A DNA stretch of 64,000 nt, taken from assembly GCF_900107965.1 (NCBI RefSeq), contig NZ_FNVU01000009.1:1-64000 (forward strand), given 5' to 3'. The position numbers were made by a program, and so were the translations under genes. This document shows positions 17,139-26,091 of this stretch, piece after piece. Numbering within the stretch: position 1 is the first letter of the stretch; every line of letters begins with the position of its first letter. The notes beneath the pieces were generated by a model. It made no database searches. It worked only from the letters and a program-made list of their open reading frames with translations, and was not told the DNA's origin. Source of the DNA: Actinacidiphila yanglinensis (GTDB lineage Bacteria > Actinomycetota > Actinomycetes > Streptomycetales > Streptomycetaceae).

Positions 17139-19109
17139 TCATGTGCGTCTGATGATCAGCATGGCGACGTCGTCGAGGTGGTTCACCGCGGCCGCCGCGT
17201 CGAGGACGCGGTCGGCGGTCGCCTCGGCACTCAGCCCGTCGTGGACCGCGTGGGCGGCCAGCATTCCCGCGCGCTCCAGTCCGGCGTCCAGTGTCAGCGC
17301 CGGTCCTTCGACCACGCCGTCGGTGACCATGATCAGCGCGGTGTCCTTGTCCAGCCTGAAGGTCTCTTCGGAGTACTCGGCGTCGGGGAGGACCCCGAGC
17401 ACCGGGCCGCCGGGCAGCTCGCGGATGTCGTGGCTGCCGTCGCCGTGTGCGCACAGCAGTGGCACGTGGCCGGCACTGGCACCCGTGACCCGTCCGTCGC
17501 CCGGGTCGATACGCAGCATGGTGCAGCTGGCGAACCGTGCTGCGTCCATCGAGACGAGCAGTTCGTTGGTGCGTGTCAGCACGGTTGCGGGATCCGGTTC
17601 ATGGGCGGCGATCGCGCGCATGGAGGCGCGCACCTGTCCCATCGCTGCTGCGGCGTCCACATCGTGGCCTTGGGCGTCGCCGATCTCCAGGACGATGGCT
17701 CCATCGGCCGTGACGAAGGCGTCGTACCAGTCCCCGCCGATGTCGAGTCCGTCGCGGCTCGGTCGGTAGCGGGCGGCGACCTCCAGGCCCGGTAGGCGTT
17801 CCGGGAGTGTGGGGAGCATGTTCTGCTGGAGCACCGCGGCCAGTTCGATGCGTGCCTCATGCAGGCTGACGCGTTTCAGTGCCTGCCCGGCAAGATCGGC
17901 GAGAGTATCCATGAGGGCCTGCTCATCGGGGGACGACCGGTGTTCGCCGTTGTAGGTCACCAACCAGGCTCCGAGCGGCTGATCGCCGATCGGGCTGAGG
18001 GAGGCTATCGAAATGGCGAAGCCGGAGTCGAGCTGGTCCAAGTAGGGCAGCATGACCCCGCGTGGCCAGCGGCGGAGGTAGTCCTCCTGGCTGGAGATGA
18101 ACTGCGGTTCGCCGGTGCGGATCACATAGGGCAGCGCGCTGGAGGCGTCCAGTGGCAGGTCGTGCACGGCGGCGACCGGGATCGGGATGCCGGCATCGGA
18201 GGAGACGCGCAGGCGACCGTCGGCGACGAGCGCGAGTGCGGCACCGGTACCACCGAAGGTCGGGGCGAGCCGGGTCAGGACGACCTGCTGTACTTCTTGC
18301 TCGGTGACCGCGGTCATCATGGCGGACGAGAACGCCGCGATCTCGTCAGCGCGCTGACGTTCCGCGCTGAGCGCGACCAGCGCTCTGCGTCGGCGGGCTT
18401 CTCCCGCGGTGTCGTCGCGGATCGCGCCGAAAACCCGCTCCGGGCCGCCATAGCCCAAGATGATCCGACGGGCCCGGCAGACCAGGTGGTGCCAGCCATC
18501 GCGCTCGGTGGAAAATCGCAGCCTGGTCCAGGGGGACCGGGCTGTGGAGGCCGTCGCACGCATCAGCCGCCGTAGGGCTCCGCGGTCATCGGGGTGGACT
18601 CGTCGAACCACCTCGGCCATCGACATGGAGGCCTGCGGGAACAGTGCCTCCAAGGCGGGGGCGTCACCCAGCCATTCCAGCTCGCGCGCCTGGGGTGAAT
18701 ACGTGCACAGACCGAGGTTGGCGGCCTTGGCCGCCAGACGGAACGGGATGAGCAGGCCGCCCCGGTCATTTCCCGCATCCAGCGAGTGCACCCACACCAG
18801 ACGCCCGCCACCCGCGGGGTCGTTGACCGATCGCGCCTGGACAAGGCAGATGACCGATGCCGCACCGGGCCCGGGGAACTCCAGCACCCTCATCGCAACC
18901 GACTTCGTCGCCGCGGCGTGGGCCACCAGACTCTCGGCCGCAGTCAGTTGGCCGGCGGGAAGCAGGTCACCGAAGCCACGAGCAACGCACTGCTCCACCG
19001 ACCTGCCGAGCGTCCTGGCCATCGCCGCGTTGAGGCTGCGGACAACTCCGTCCGGGGCCAGAAGAGCCGAAGGCGCATCCATCTGGAGAAGCTCGTCCGA
19101 GGCGTCCAT
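17139..19109 (-). CDS. PAS-GAF-SpoIIE serine phosphatase
   Basis: 656 residues. N-terminal PAS (about 1-110), a second PAS-like domain (about 125-240), GAF (about 260-420), and a C-terminal PP2C/SpoIIE phosphatase. All metal-site motifs are intact: GGDWYDAFV, VLEIGDAQGHDVDAAAAMGQ, MVTDGVVEG and LDDVAMLII. It should dephosphorylate an anti-anti-sigma protein (STAS domain) in response to a PAS/GAF-sensed signal. No partner kinase or STAS gene is adjacent; the SigF-type gene is 17 kb away. Confidence 0.9.
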   Translation of the reverse strand: MDASDELLQMDAPSALLAPDGVVRSLNAAMARTLGRSVEQCVARGFGDLLPAGQLTAAESLVAHAAATKSVAMRVLEFPGPGAASVICLVQARSVNDPAGGGRLVWVHSLDAGNDRGGLLIPFRLAAKAANLGLCTYSPQARELEWLGDAPALEALFPQASMSMAEVVRRVHPDDRGALRRLMRATASTARSPWTRLRFSTERDGWHHLVCRARRIILGYGGPERVFGAIRDDTAGEARRRRALVALSAERQRADEIAAFSSAMMTAVTEQEVQQVVLTRLAPTFGGTGAALALVADGRLRVSSDAGIPIPVAAVHDLPLDASSALPYVIRTGEPQFISSQEDYLRRWPRGVMLPYLDQLDSGFAISIASLSPIGDQPLGAWLVTYNGEHRSSPDEQALMDTLADLAGQALKRVSLHEARIELAAVLQQNMLPTLPERLPGLEVAARYRPSRDGLDIGGDWYDAFVTADGAIVLEIGDAQGHDVDAAAAMGQVRASMRAIAAHEPDPATVLTRTNELLVSMDAARFASCTMLRIDPGDGRVTGASAGHVPLLCAHGDGSHDIRELPGGPVLGVLPDAEYSEETFRLDKDTALIMVTDGVVEGPALTLDAGLERAGMLAAHAVHDGLSAEATADRVLDAAAAVNHLDDVAMLIIRRT

Positions 19110-19515
19110 TCGCGCTCACTACCCATCGTCGAGCGATGCGACCTCGTCGTCCCTCATCAGTATCTGCTGCCCAGCATGCGGCGTCCACCGGCAGCGACAT
19201 GCGCCAGTGTGCAGGACCGGACGCCGGCCGACAGGAGGCCGTCGGTGGGGAGAATTCCGCAATCGCGATCTCGTTCCACCTGCTGCTGGATGATGCGATT
19301 CGGTGATCGGCGTGCCGGCGCCAGGCTGCGGTGGCTTCCTTTCCGAAGCCGGGATCATGTGGGCGCCCGTACTGAGTTCGGCGCCGGGAGTCGCGTCGAA
19401 ATGTTCCTTCGAACACCCGAGAGCGTGTCAACCGATCGAACGTTCGCCTACGCCCTAGAGTTGCCGCAGAGGCGGAGCCGGAACAGGGGATTTGCGGTGC
19501 AACCAGGAGGCGACT
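19110..19515. other. 406-bp intergenic region, candidate operator
   Basis: No gene supported. CGAACGTTCG at 19437-19446 is a perfect 10-bp palindrome about 70 bp before the MFS start, and TAGAGT at 19455-19460 could be a -10 hexamer. This arrangement would suit repression of the pump, but no regulator gene is adjacent. Confidence 0.3.
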
Positions 19516-21018
19516 ATGCGGCCGAAATTCCACACGATGGCCTCCTCCTTGGGGCGAATTCCACTTGCGGGAAAATATCCGCCCGCGGCCGCCCTCGCGC
19601 TCCTGGCCCTGAGCCCGTTTCTGATTGTCACCACCGCTCTCTCGTTGATGACGCCTCAACTTGTTCACGACCTCCATGCGACTCCTTTTGGTCTGCAATT
19701 GACGAACATTCTATCGAATGCAGCCTATGCATTCGGGACCATCGTCACCGCGGATCTCCTTCAGCGTTTCTCGGCGCGACGCGTGTATGTGATGTCCGAG
19801 GTCGGATTCGTAGTGAGTTCGATCCTCGTGCTCAGTGCACGAGAGATCGGCTTGTTCTCGGCGGGTGTCATCATGCAAGGGCTCTTTACGGGAATTCTTC
19901 TGATCGCGGCCTTTCCTCCGCTGCTCTCAGGGCATGGACCGGAACGTTTCCCTACGACGGGTGCCATCGCCACCGTCGGCGTGCTCGGCGTGGGGGCCAT
20001 CGGGCCCTTGGTCGGCGGCACGGTCGGCAGTCTCGGTGGCTGGCGTCCGCTGTACGGTGGCATTGCCGTTCTGGCAGGGGTCGGCCTGATCATCGGCACT
20101 CTGACATTCGAATCCAATGAGCCGACTGCGCAGGGGGCGCGGTTTGACTGGTCGGCCATTCCGCTGGCATTCGGAGCCACGGCCCTGCCCTTCTTCGGCG
20201 TCTCCTGGTTGGATCGGGGATCCTTTGCGGATCCACAATTTATTGTGCCAGTCGTAGTCGGGCTTCTCCTGTTGGTTCTGCTCGTCGTGGCTCAATACAG
20301 GAGAGCCAACCCGCTCGTGCCGGTACGCACGTTCAGTAACACCTTGCCGGTCACGGGGACCGCGACATCGATGCTCGGTGGTGCCGCCTTCACCACTCTC
20401 CTGGAGTTGACGGAGGTCCATCTCCTCCAGGTATCCGGATATTCTCCCGTGCGGACTGGTGCGCTTTTTACTCCGGCGGTTCTGGGTGTCGCGGTGGCTG
20501 CTCTGCTGTTCCGCCGGTCCCTGCCTACACGCTGGACTCCTTATCTTGCTCTATCGGGTCTCGCCAGTCTCCTGGTCGGCGGCATCATCCTCCTTTTCCT
20601 GTCCGCCACAAATGGCTCGGTAATCGTTCCGATCGTTTCCGTCTTTCTGGGTTACGGCGCTGGTGCAGGCGTGGTGCCCGGACTCTTCCTGGCCGGCTTG
20701 GCGGTCTCGGCAGCCCAACTCGGCCCAGCTTTGGCCCTGGTCGAGCTACTCCGCGCCGAGGGCACGTTCTTGATCGGTCCGGTTGTGCTGCATCTGGCGA
20801 TCACCCGGTCGACTTTCGAGCATGGATTTGAGATCGCAGTAGTGATCGTATTGATCTTGATTCTCGCCGGGGGTCTATTTCTGATCTCCGTGTGGCGGCT
20901 CGGGGGTGTCCGCAATGAAGCTCCCGACCTCGACGCGTGGCTGGAAGGCACCGCCACCGCATATCACTCCCCTCCGCTGGGCGCCGCTGTCCGAAAAATG
21001 TGCCGGATTGGTCAGTGA
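19516..21018 (+). CDS. MFS transporter (drug-exporter type)
   Basis: 500 residues from ATG 19516 with a strong AGGAGG box at 19505-19510. About 12-14 hydrophobic segments. RFSARRVYVMSEV fits the MFS motif A region between helices 2 and 3, and GVGAIGPLVGGTVG resembles the antiporter motif C. Codon use is visibly more AT-rich than neighbours (many ATT, GTT, TCC), suggesting recent acquisition. Substrate unknown; a multidrug or metabolite exporter is likely. A hairpin terminator follows the stop. Confidence 0.88.
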   Translation: MRPKFHTMASSLGRIPLAGKYPPAAALALLALSPFLIVTTALSLMTPQLVHDLHATPFGLQLTNILSNAAYAFGTIVTADLLQRFSARRVYVMSEVGFVVSSILVLSAREIGLFSAGVIMQGLFTGILLIAAFPPLLSGHGPERFPTTGAIATVGVLGVGAIGPLVGGTVGSLGGWRPLYGGIAVLAGVGLIIGTLTFESNEPTAQGARFDWSAIPLAFGATALPFFGVSWLDRGSFADPQFIVPVVVGLLLLVLLVVAQYRRANPLVPVRTFSNTLPVTGTATSMLGGAAFTTLLELTEVHLLQVSGYSPVRTGALFTPAVLGVAVAALLFRRSLPTRWTPYLALSGLASLLVGGIILLFLSATNGSVIVPIVSVFLGYGAGAGVVPGLFLAGLAVSAAQLGPALALVELLRAEGTFLIGPVVLHLAITRSTFEHGFEIAVVIVLILILAGGLFLISVWRLGGVRNEAPDLDAWLEGTATAYHSPPLGAAVRKMCRIGQ

Positions 21019-21026
21019 AGTTGAAT

Positions 21027-21049
21027 CGTGATGCCGTGCCGGCATCACG
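21027..21049 (+). terminator. hairpin terminator after MFS gene
   Basis: CGTGATGCCG, loop TGC and CGGCATCACG make a perfect 10-bp stem starting 9 bp after the MFS stop. No U-run follows, as is common in streptomycetes. Confidence 0.6.
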
Positions 21050-21166
21050 CCCCGGGCTGCGCCGAGGGGGAGCTGCGCCAAAGCGTCACAGCGCGTGTGC
21101 GCAAACTGCCCGGCGGCAACCGCGCGGGGGTGATCCTGGGTCCTTCTGTGGTGGCGGAGACTGTAG

Positions 21167-21182
21167 TGGACCTTATAGTCCA
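21167..21182 (+). promoter_or_regulatory. TGGAC-N6-GTCCA operator, site A
   Basis: TGGACCTTATAGTCCA, perfect 5-bp arms, 105 bp before the GNAT start. A TATAGT hexamer (21174-21179) lies inside it, so binding would occlude a possible -10. One of six perfect copies in 12.5 kb. Confidence 0.7.
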
Positions 21183-21218
21183 AGACATGGCACACTTGGC
21201 TGTAGTGAGATGACATGA

Positions 21219-21234
21219 TGGACTTGATGGTCCA
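21219..21234 (+). promoter_or_regulatory. TGGAC-N6-GTCCA operator, site B
   Basis: TGGACTTGATGGTCCA, perfect arms, 52 bp after site A (about five helical turns, same face) and 53 bp before the GNAT start at 21287. Confidence 0.7.
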
Positions 21235-21286
21235 AATTCGGGGCTGTTGAGCAGGACGGTGCAACGACACGTTGGAGCGTGAGCCG

Positions 21287-21655
21287 ATGAGCTACGACGA
21301 ACAGATCCGGGTGGCTGAGCAGCTGACCGACAACATCGATCACGGCCGGTTCGAGCTCTACCGCGACGGGGACCTCATCGGGTGGCTCTACTACACCCAC
21401 CTGAGGCCCAACCGGTACGCACTGCGGCACACTGAGGTCGAGTCGAGTCACCAGCACCAGGGCGTGGGGGACGTACTGGTGCGGCGGGTGCTCGACGAGA
21501 TCCGCACGCGCGGGGGCACGATCACCGCGATCTGTCCCTTCGTGGTGGGTTATCTCTCCCGAACGACCGGCTATGCGGATCTGGTCGACGCTCGACACCC
21601 GGGGTATTCCGATCGTGCTGCCGCCGAGGCGGCGCTTGCCGGGACCAATGGCTGA
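21287..21655 (+). CDS. GNAT acetyltransferase, YjdJ/NATD1-like
   Basis: 122 residues. Short GNAT variant: IGWLYYTHLRPNRYALRHTEV, then the acetyl-CoA loop HQHQGVGDVLVRRVL and the C-terminal ICPFVVGYLSR. The ATG at 21287 follows GGAGCGTGAG; the in-frame start at 21272 is less likely. Two TGGAC-N6-GTCCA sites lie just upstream, so it appears to be a member of the proposed TetR regulon. A second GNAT of the same small type is at 28469. Substrate unknown. Confidence 0.85.
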   Translation: MSYDEQIRVAEQLTDNIDHGRFELYRDGDLIGWLYYTHLRPNRYALRHTEVESSHQHQGVGDVLVRRVLDEIRTRGGTITAICPFVVGYLSRTTGYADLVDARHPGYSDRAAAEAALAGTNG

Positions 21656-21853
21656 GACCCTCTCCCCGCAGTCAAGGGTCTTCTCCCGCGAACACCTCAC
21701 AGCCATACGAAGCGCCGCCCGAAGCTCGCGCCGGAAACGGCGCGACGGGCGAGCGCTCCCTCGGCACCCGCATCGAGGTGACTCCTGGCGGGAAACTCCA
21801 AGAGACCCCCGACCGCGGAACTGCCGGAACCAACAGCCGATGTTCGGCCTCGT

Positions 21854-22501
21854 CTACAGGAAGGTGAAGAGCTGGTCGGAATCGAACCGTGAGACCGGGC
21901 TGGCGTACACCTTCGCGGGGTCGGGGTAACCGAGGGCCATGAGCACGGTCGTGGTGTGGCCGGTCTCGCGGATCTTGAAGGCCCGGTCGACGCTGGTCGG
22001 GTCGAACCCTTCGAGCGGCATGGCCTCGATACCGAGTTCGGCGGCCGCCATCATGGTCAGACCCAGGGCCAGGTAGGTCTGCTTCTCCATCCAGTGGTAG
22101 ACGTCCTTGTACTGGTAGTTCCGCAGGTTGAGGAAGTCGCGGGTCATCGATTCCCACAGCTCGTGCTTGGCCGGGTCGGGGAACCGGCCGTCGGCCCTTT
22201 CCTTGGCGAACACCGCGTCGAGGTGGCTCCCGGGAAGATCCGCCCTGGTGGTGAGGATGACGGTGTGTGAGGCGTTGAGGATCTTCTCGCTGTTGTCCTG
22301 GAACCGTTCGCCCAGGTTGTCCGCGAGCCGCTGCTTGCCTTCGGGCGTGGCGAGGACATAGAAGTGGTTGGCCTGGATGTTCGTCGACGACGGCGTCGAG
22401 CGGAGGAACGCCAGCAGCTGTTGGAGCTTCTCCTCCGGGATGGTCCTCCCTCCGTCGAAGTACCGGGTGAGGTGCTTGCTCATGAGCTTGTCGAGATTCA
22501 T
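21854..22501 (-). CDS. NAD(P)H nitroreductase, NfsB-like
   Basis: 215 residues, close to the usual 217 of NfsB. Start ATG 22499-22501 (MNLDKLMSKHLTRYFDGGRT); an in-frame ATG at 22558 would extend into the upstream gap. FMN-family signatures: STNIQANHFYVLATPEGKQ, YHWMEKQTYLALGLTMMAA, LGIEAMPLEGFD and MALGYPDP. Reduces nitro groups or quinones with FMN. It is the last of three minus-strand genes (AhpD-like, ICL/PEPM-like, nitroreductase) that share an imperfect TGGAC operator near 24200. Gap to the preceding gene is 53 bp. Confidence 0.88.
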   Translation of the reverse strand: MNLDKLMSKHLTRYFDGGRTIPEEKLQQLLAFLRSTPSSTNIQANHFYVLATPEGKQRLADNLGERFQDNSEKILNASHTVILTTRADLPGSHLDAVFAKERADGRFPDPAKHELWESMTRDFLNLRNYQYKDVYHWMEKQTYLALGLTMMAAAELGIEAMPLEGFDPTSVDRAFKIRETGHTTTVLMALGYPDPAKVYASPVSRFDSDQLFTFL

Positions 22502-22554
22502 TTCGATCTGTCCTGTTCGTGCGTTCCGTACGGGGAGCGGGTGAATCGTGGGGG

Positions 22555-23382
22555 TCACTGGTTCGTTGTGCGGCTGAGCAGTTCGTTGATGCGGTCGAAG
22601 CCCATGCCTGTGGTCGCGGAGGCGAGATCGCCTGCGACGAGAGCTCGGGAGGCGTTCTCGAGTGCTTGCGCCGCGTGGGTGTAGAGCGCCGGCCCCAGGC
22701 TGATGCGCTTGACCCCGGCCTTCTGCAGCTCAGGGACGGTCAGGACGTGGTCCGATGGCGAGATGAGGACATTGACCGGTTTCGGGGCGACCGCGGTGAC
22801 GACCGCCACGAGTGCACCCAGGTCCGGCAGGAGCGGCGCGTACAGCACGTCGGCGCCCGCCTCCGCGAAGGCCGTCAGGCGGCGGATGGTGTCTTCGAGG
22901 TCGGGCCGACCCTGAAGGAAGTTGTCGGTGCGTCCGGTGACGACGATGCGTCCCTTGGCGGCGTCGGCGGCGCTGTGTACGCGCCTGACTGCTTCGTCGA
23001 AGTCGCGGATCGGCTGATGGGGATGACCCGAGGTGTCCTCGATCCCGATCCCCGCCAGGCCGTATGCGACGGCGGCTTCCACGGTCGTGGCGACGTCCTC
23101 GGACGTGCGGCCGTACCCGTCCTCGAAGTCTCCGTTGACCGGGAGCCCGGCGACGCGGCCGAGCAGCCGCGCGTGTTCGAGGTGCTCCTCGCGGGTGATG
23201 TGGTGGCGTCCGTCGAGGCGGCCCAGCGTCGCGGCCAGTGCAGCTGACGACGTTCCGATCGCCTCGAAGCCGGCATCGGCCAGAACCAATGCCGAGAGGC
23301 CGTCCCACGCGTTCGGCATGACGAAGCCACCCTCGCGAGTGTGCAGCGTCATGAACTTCTCGTAGAGCTCGGAGCCTGGCAT
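22555..23382 (-). CDS. isocitrate lyase/PEP mutase superfamily protein
   Basis: 275 residues from ATG 23380-23382 with AGGAAAGG upstream; a longer in-frame start exists at 23466. The TIM-barrel signature is present: FVMPNAWDGLSALVLADAGF, VNGDFEDGYG (metal-binding acidic motif), GIGIEDTS and VVTGRTD. The Cys-containing catalytic loop of true isocitrate lyase is not evident, placing it with PEP mutase-like or oxaloacetate-hydrolase-like members. It sits between AhpD-like and nitroreductase genes and is presumably co-transcribed with them. Substrate unknown. Confidence 0.85.
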   Translation of the reverse strand: MPGSELYEKFMTLHTREGGFVMPNAWDGLSALVLADAGFEAIGTSSAALAATLGRLDGRHHITREEHLEHARLLGRVAGLPVNGDFEDGYGRTSEDVATTVEAAVAYGLAGIGIEDTSGHPHQPIRDFDEAVRRVHSAADAAKGRIVVTGRTDNFLQGRPDLEDTIRRLTAFAEAGADVLYAPLLPDLGALVAVVTAVAPKPVNVLISPSDHVLTVPELQKAGVKRISLGPALYTHAAQALENASRALVAGDLASATTGMGFDRINELLSRTTNQ

Positions 23383-23462
23383 GTCGCACCTTTCCTGGTG
23401 ATCGTTCCGGAGCAGGGCGGAGTCGACCGGCTGTGTCCGTCTCCTCGACGGGGGTTCGGCGC

Positions 23463-24011
23463 TCAACCGGGCTCACCGGGGGACCCGACGTCGGGGATGT
23501 CCATGTCGGTCTGGTTGACGTTGTTGAGGAAGTTCGTGAGCAGGGCCTGCACGGCGACCGTGACGAGCGCCAAGATCTCCGGGTCCGTGTAGCCGGCGCC
23601 GCGGACAGCCGCGAGGTCCTCGTCGCCGACTCGCCCGCGGCTGGCGACCACCTGCTGGGCGAAGCGGGCTGCTGCGGCGCGCTTGCGGTCGACCGAGCCG
23701 CCTGCGCGCGACAGTTCGATGTCGCGGCTCGACATGCCGCCGAGTTCCGAGGACACGTATGTGTGCATCGCCAGGCAGTAGGCGCAGCCGTTGGCTTCCG
23801 AGACCGCGAGCGCGATGGTGTGTCGCGTCTTCGCGTCCAGCACGCGACTCATGGTGCTCTGCAGGTTCACGACGGCGTCGAGAACAGCCGGGTTCGAGGC
23901 GATGGTCTTGAACATGTTCGGGACGAAGCCGAGCTGTGCGCCCAGCCTGTCCAGGTTCCGGGTCGCTCCGTCGGGGACATCTTCCGGGGCCGGAGTGTTC
24001 AGTCGTGACAC
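23463..24011 (-). CDS. AhpD/carboxymuconolactone decarboxylase-like peroxidase-related protein
   Basis: 182 residues from GTG at 24009-24011, preceded by GGAGG at 10 nt. The AhpD active-site pattern E-x3-C-x2-C-x3-H is intact in EANGCAYCLAMH (about 73-84). Such proteins reduce peroxides or act as decarboxylases with a redox-active CxxC. First gene of the three-gene minus-strand operon. An upstream leader of about 190 nt leads back to a promoter with TATAGT overlapping the imperfect operator at 24195-24210. Confidence 0.85.
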   Translation of the reverse strand: MSRLNTPAPEDVPDGATRNLDRLGAQLGFVPNMFKTIASNPAVLDAVVNLQSTMSRVLDAKTRHTIALAVSEANGCAYCLAMHTYVSSELGGMSSRDIELSRAGGSVDRKRAAAARFAQQVVASRGRVGDEDLAAVRGAGYTDPEILALVTVAVQALLTNFLNNVNQTDMDIPDVGSPGEPG

Positions 24012-24194
24012 GGCGGATCTGCCTCCGTTGGGGGAGTGGCCGGTTGTGGGGCCCAGGTCGGGCCCTTGGTCCTCTGGAGCCCTGCCGCGGGCGTGATCGC
24101 GTTGGCCTCGGTCCGGCCGCGCCTGGTGGCTCGCATCGTGACCGGGACTCCGTCGGTGCCCGTTTCGGATCGCCTTGCAGCGGAACACCGTAAT

Positions 24195-24210
24195 GAGACT
24201 ATACAGTCCA
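24195..24210 (-). promoter_or_regulatory. imperfect TGGAC-type operator (site C) and promoter of AhpD-ICL-nitroreductase operon
   Basis: On the minus strand the sequence is TGGACTGTATAGTCTC: left arm perfect, right arm two bases off. A -10-like TATAGT lies within it, with TTGGTG 17 bp upstream as a possible -35. This ties the three minus-strand genes to the same regulator as the six perfect sites. Confidence 0.5.
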
Positions 24211-24408
24211 AAACTGGCGACACCAAGCGCCCGCCGCAGGTCCTGTCCTGGCCAGGCAGGGTGCATGCGGATCCGCGTGGTCCCGGATGGGCAAACATCC
24301 ATTTCAAAGCCCTGGGTGACGGCCTCGTCGAGCTGCGGAATCGATGGGGAGCCGCAGCTTTGGGACGCCCGAGAGGGACGGTGACGGCTGCGCTCGATTG
24401 ACATTGGT

Positions 24409-24424
24409 TGGACGAAGTAGTCCA
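24409..24424 (+). promoter_or_regulatory. TGGAC-N6-GTCCA operator, site D
   Basis: TGGACGAAGTAGTCCA, perfect arms, about 80 bp before the DNA glycosylase start. A consensus TTGACA (24398-24403) sits immediately upstream, so the operator would fall in or next to the promoter spacer. Confidence 0.7.
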
Positions 24425-24503
24425 CTTCAATGGTAGGGCTTCACTCGGAGCCCATCTGTCATCGAGAGGTCTGTGTGCTCGCCGACCCGGAGGGAGGGGA
24501 CAC

Positions 24504-25418
24504 ATGGAAATGCCGCCGGACCGCTCGCTGCACTGGCAGCCCAGATTTCCCGTGGACGCGAAGCTGACGCTCAAGAGCCTTCAGCGCGGCCGCCATGACC
24601 CCACCCACCGGCTGGAACCCGACGGAACCCTGTGGCGGACGGCCCTGACCTCGTCAGGGCCGGTCACCTACCGGATTCGGCAACACCGCCTGGACGACCT
24701 GGACATCGACGCCTGGGGGCCGGGCTCCGACGCGCTCATCGGGAACATCCGCACCGAGCTCGGCGAGCACGACCACCCCGAGGACTTCCGGCCCGCACAT
24801 TTCGTACTGGAGCGGGCGTGGAGACAACTGCCCGGCCTCCGCGTGCCGCGTACCGGGCGCCCCTTCGAGGCCCTCGTCCCCGCGATTCTCGAACAGCGCG
24901 TGGTCGGCCTGGACGCCCAGGCGGCCTGGACCCGCCTCGTGGGCGCCCACGGTACCCAGCCGCCGGGTCCGGCGCCCGCTGCGATGCGCGTCCTACCCTC
25001 ACCCGCGGCGTGGGCCCGGATCCCGAGTTGGGAATGGCGACGAGCCGGGGTCGACCTGCACCGATCGAGGACCGCCATCACCGCGGCGCGGCATGCGGCA
25101 AAGCTCGATCGTGCCGCCGCGGACCCCGCCCGTGCCTATGACCTGATGTCGGCGATGCCCGGTGTCGGTGTGTGGACCGCCGCACAGGTCGGACACCGTG
25201 CCCTCGGCGATGCCGACGCGCTTCCGCTCGGCGACTTCCACCTCGCCCGTGTGACCGGCATGGCCTTGCTCGGTCATCCGCTGGCCGACCAGGAGATCGA
25301 GTCGTTCTACCTGCAGTGGCGGCCGCACCGCTACCGGGTGGTCCGCATCCTCGAACTCACCTCGCGCTTGGCGCCGCGTCGCAGCCCCCGCGCGCGCCGC
25401 GCGCCGCGCCTTGCCTAG
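24504..25418 (+). CDS. DNA-3-methyladenine glycosylase II, AlkA-like
   Basis: 304 residues from ATG 24504 with a GGAGGGAGGGG box upstream. The helix-hairpin-helix AMPGVGVWTAAQVGHRALGD (about 215-234) is followed by the HhH-GPD catalytic Asp in LPLGDFHLARVTG. The region FEALVPAILEQRVVGLDAQAAW is the conserved glycosylase core entry. Excises alkylated bases. The operator at 24409 makes it a likely member of the TetR regulon, coupling base-damage repair to detoxification enzymes. The IS5-like remnant follows the stop at once. Confidence 0.9.
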   Translation: MEMPPDRSLHWQPRFPVDAKLTLKSLQRGRHDPTHRLEPDGTLWRTALTSSGPVTYRIRQHRLDDLDIDAWGPGSDALIGNIRTELGEHDHPEDFRPAHFVLERAWRQLPGLRVPRTGRPFEALVPAILEQRVVGLDAQAAWTRLVGAHGTQPPGPAPAAMRVLPSPAAWARIPSWEWRRAGVDLHRSRTAITAARHAAKLDRAAADPARAYDLMSAMPGVGVWTAAQVGHRALGDADALPLGDFHLARVTGMALLGHPLADQEIESFYLQWRPHRYRVVRILELTSRLAPRRSPRARRAPRLA

Positions 25419-25424
25419 GGCGGT

Positions 25425-26010
25425 GTCTCCTTGATCTGCTCGTCGGTTGATCAGGTGTGTCCGTCCGGTGGGTGATCAGTGGTGCGATGTCCACTGGCTC
25501 GCCCTGGCGGGATCTGCCGGACGGGCTGGGCTCGTTCCGGACCGCTCACAAGCGGCTGCTCAGGTGGGCTGTGGACGGAACCTGGGAACGGATCCTTGCC
25601 GCGCTCTTGGCGGCGGCTGACGGTGCTGACGACATCGGTTGGACCGAGTCGGTGGACTCCACCGTCTGTCGGGCTCACCAGCACACCCCCGAGCCAGGAA
25701 AAAGGGGCACCGTTTTCGGGCTGATCCCGATGACGACGCGCTCGGACGTTCCCGCGGCGGCCTGAGTACGAAAGCCGTCCTGGCAGACCGCGCGTACCCG
25801 TCCCCTGCGATCCGTGAGCATCGCCGGCGGCGAGGTATCCGCGCCGTGATCCCGCAGCCCGCCGACCAAAACGGTCACCGACTGCGGCGAGGCCGCGCCG
25901 GTGGCCGCCCGCCCGGCTTCGACGCTAGAGGCGTACAAGCAGCGCAACGCCGTTGAACGGTGCATCAATCGGCTCAAGCAGTGGCGTGGTCCGGCCCTGC
26001 GAAGACGAAA
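25425..26010 (+). mobile_element. degenerate IS5-family transposase remnant
   Basis: Pieces of an IS5-type transposase appear in shifting frames: SPWRDLPDGLGSFRTAHKRL and WTESVDSTVCRAHQHTP near 25500-25700, then GRSRGGLSTK joined directly to AVLADRAYPS near 25745-25800, and finally EAYKQRNAVERCINRLKQWR near 25930-25990. The usual block between GLSTK and the DDE region's LADRAY is missing, so there is an internal deletion as well as frameshifts. It lies between the AlkA-like gene and the PAS/GAF protein and is inactive. Terminal repeats were not recognised. Confidence 0.75.
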
Positions 26011-26091
26011 CGCGCGGCCCCGACCTCACCAGATGATTCCCGACCGGCATCAACGGGGATGGTGGGGCACGCTGGAAGTGGAGGTGGTCAC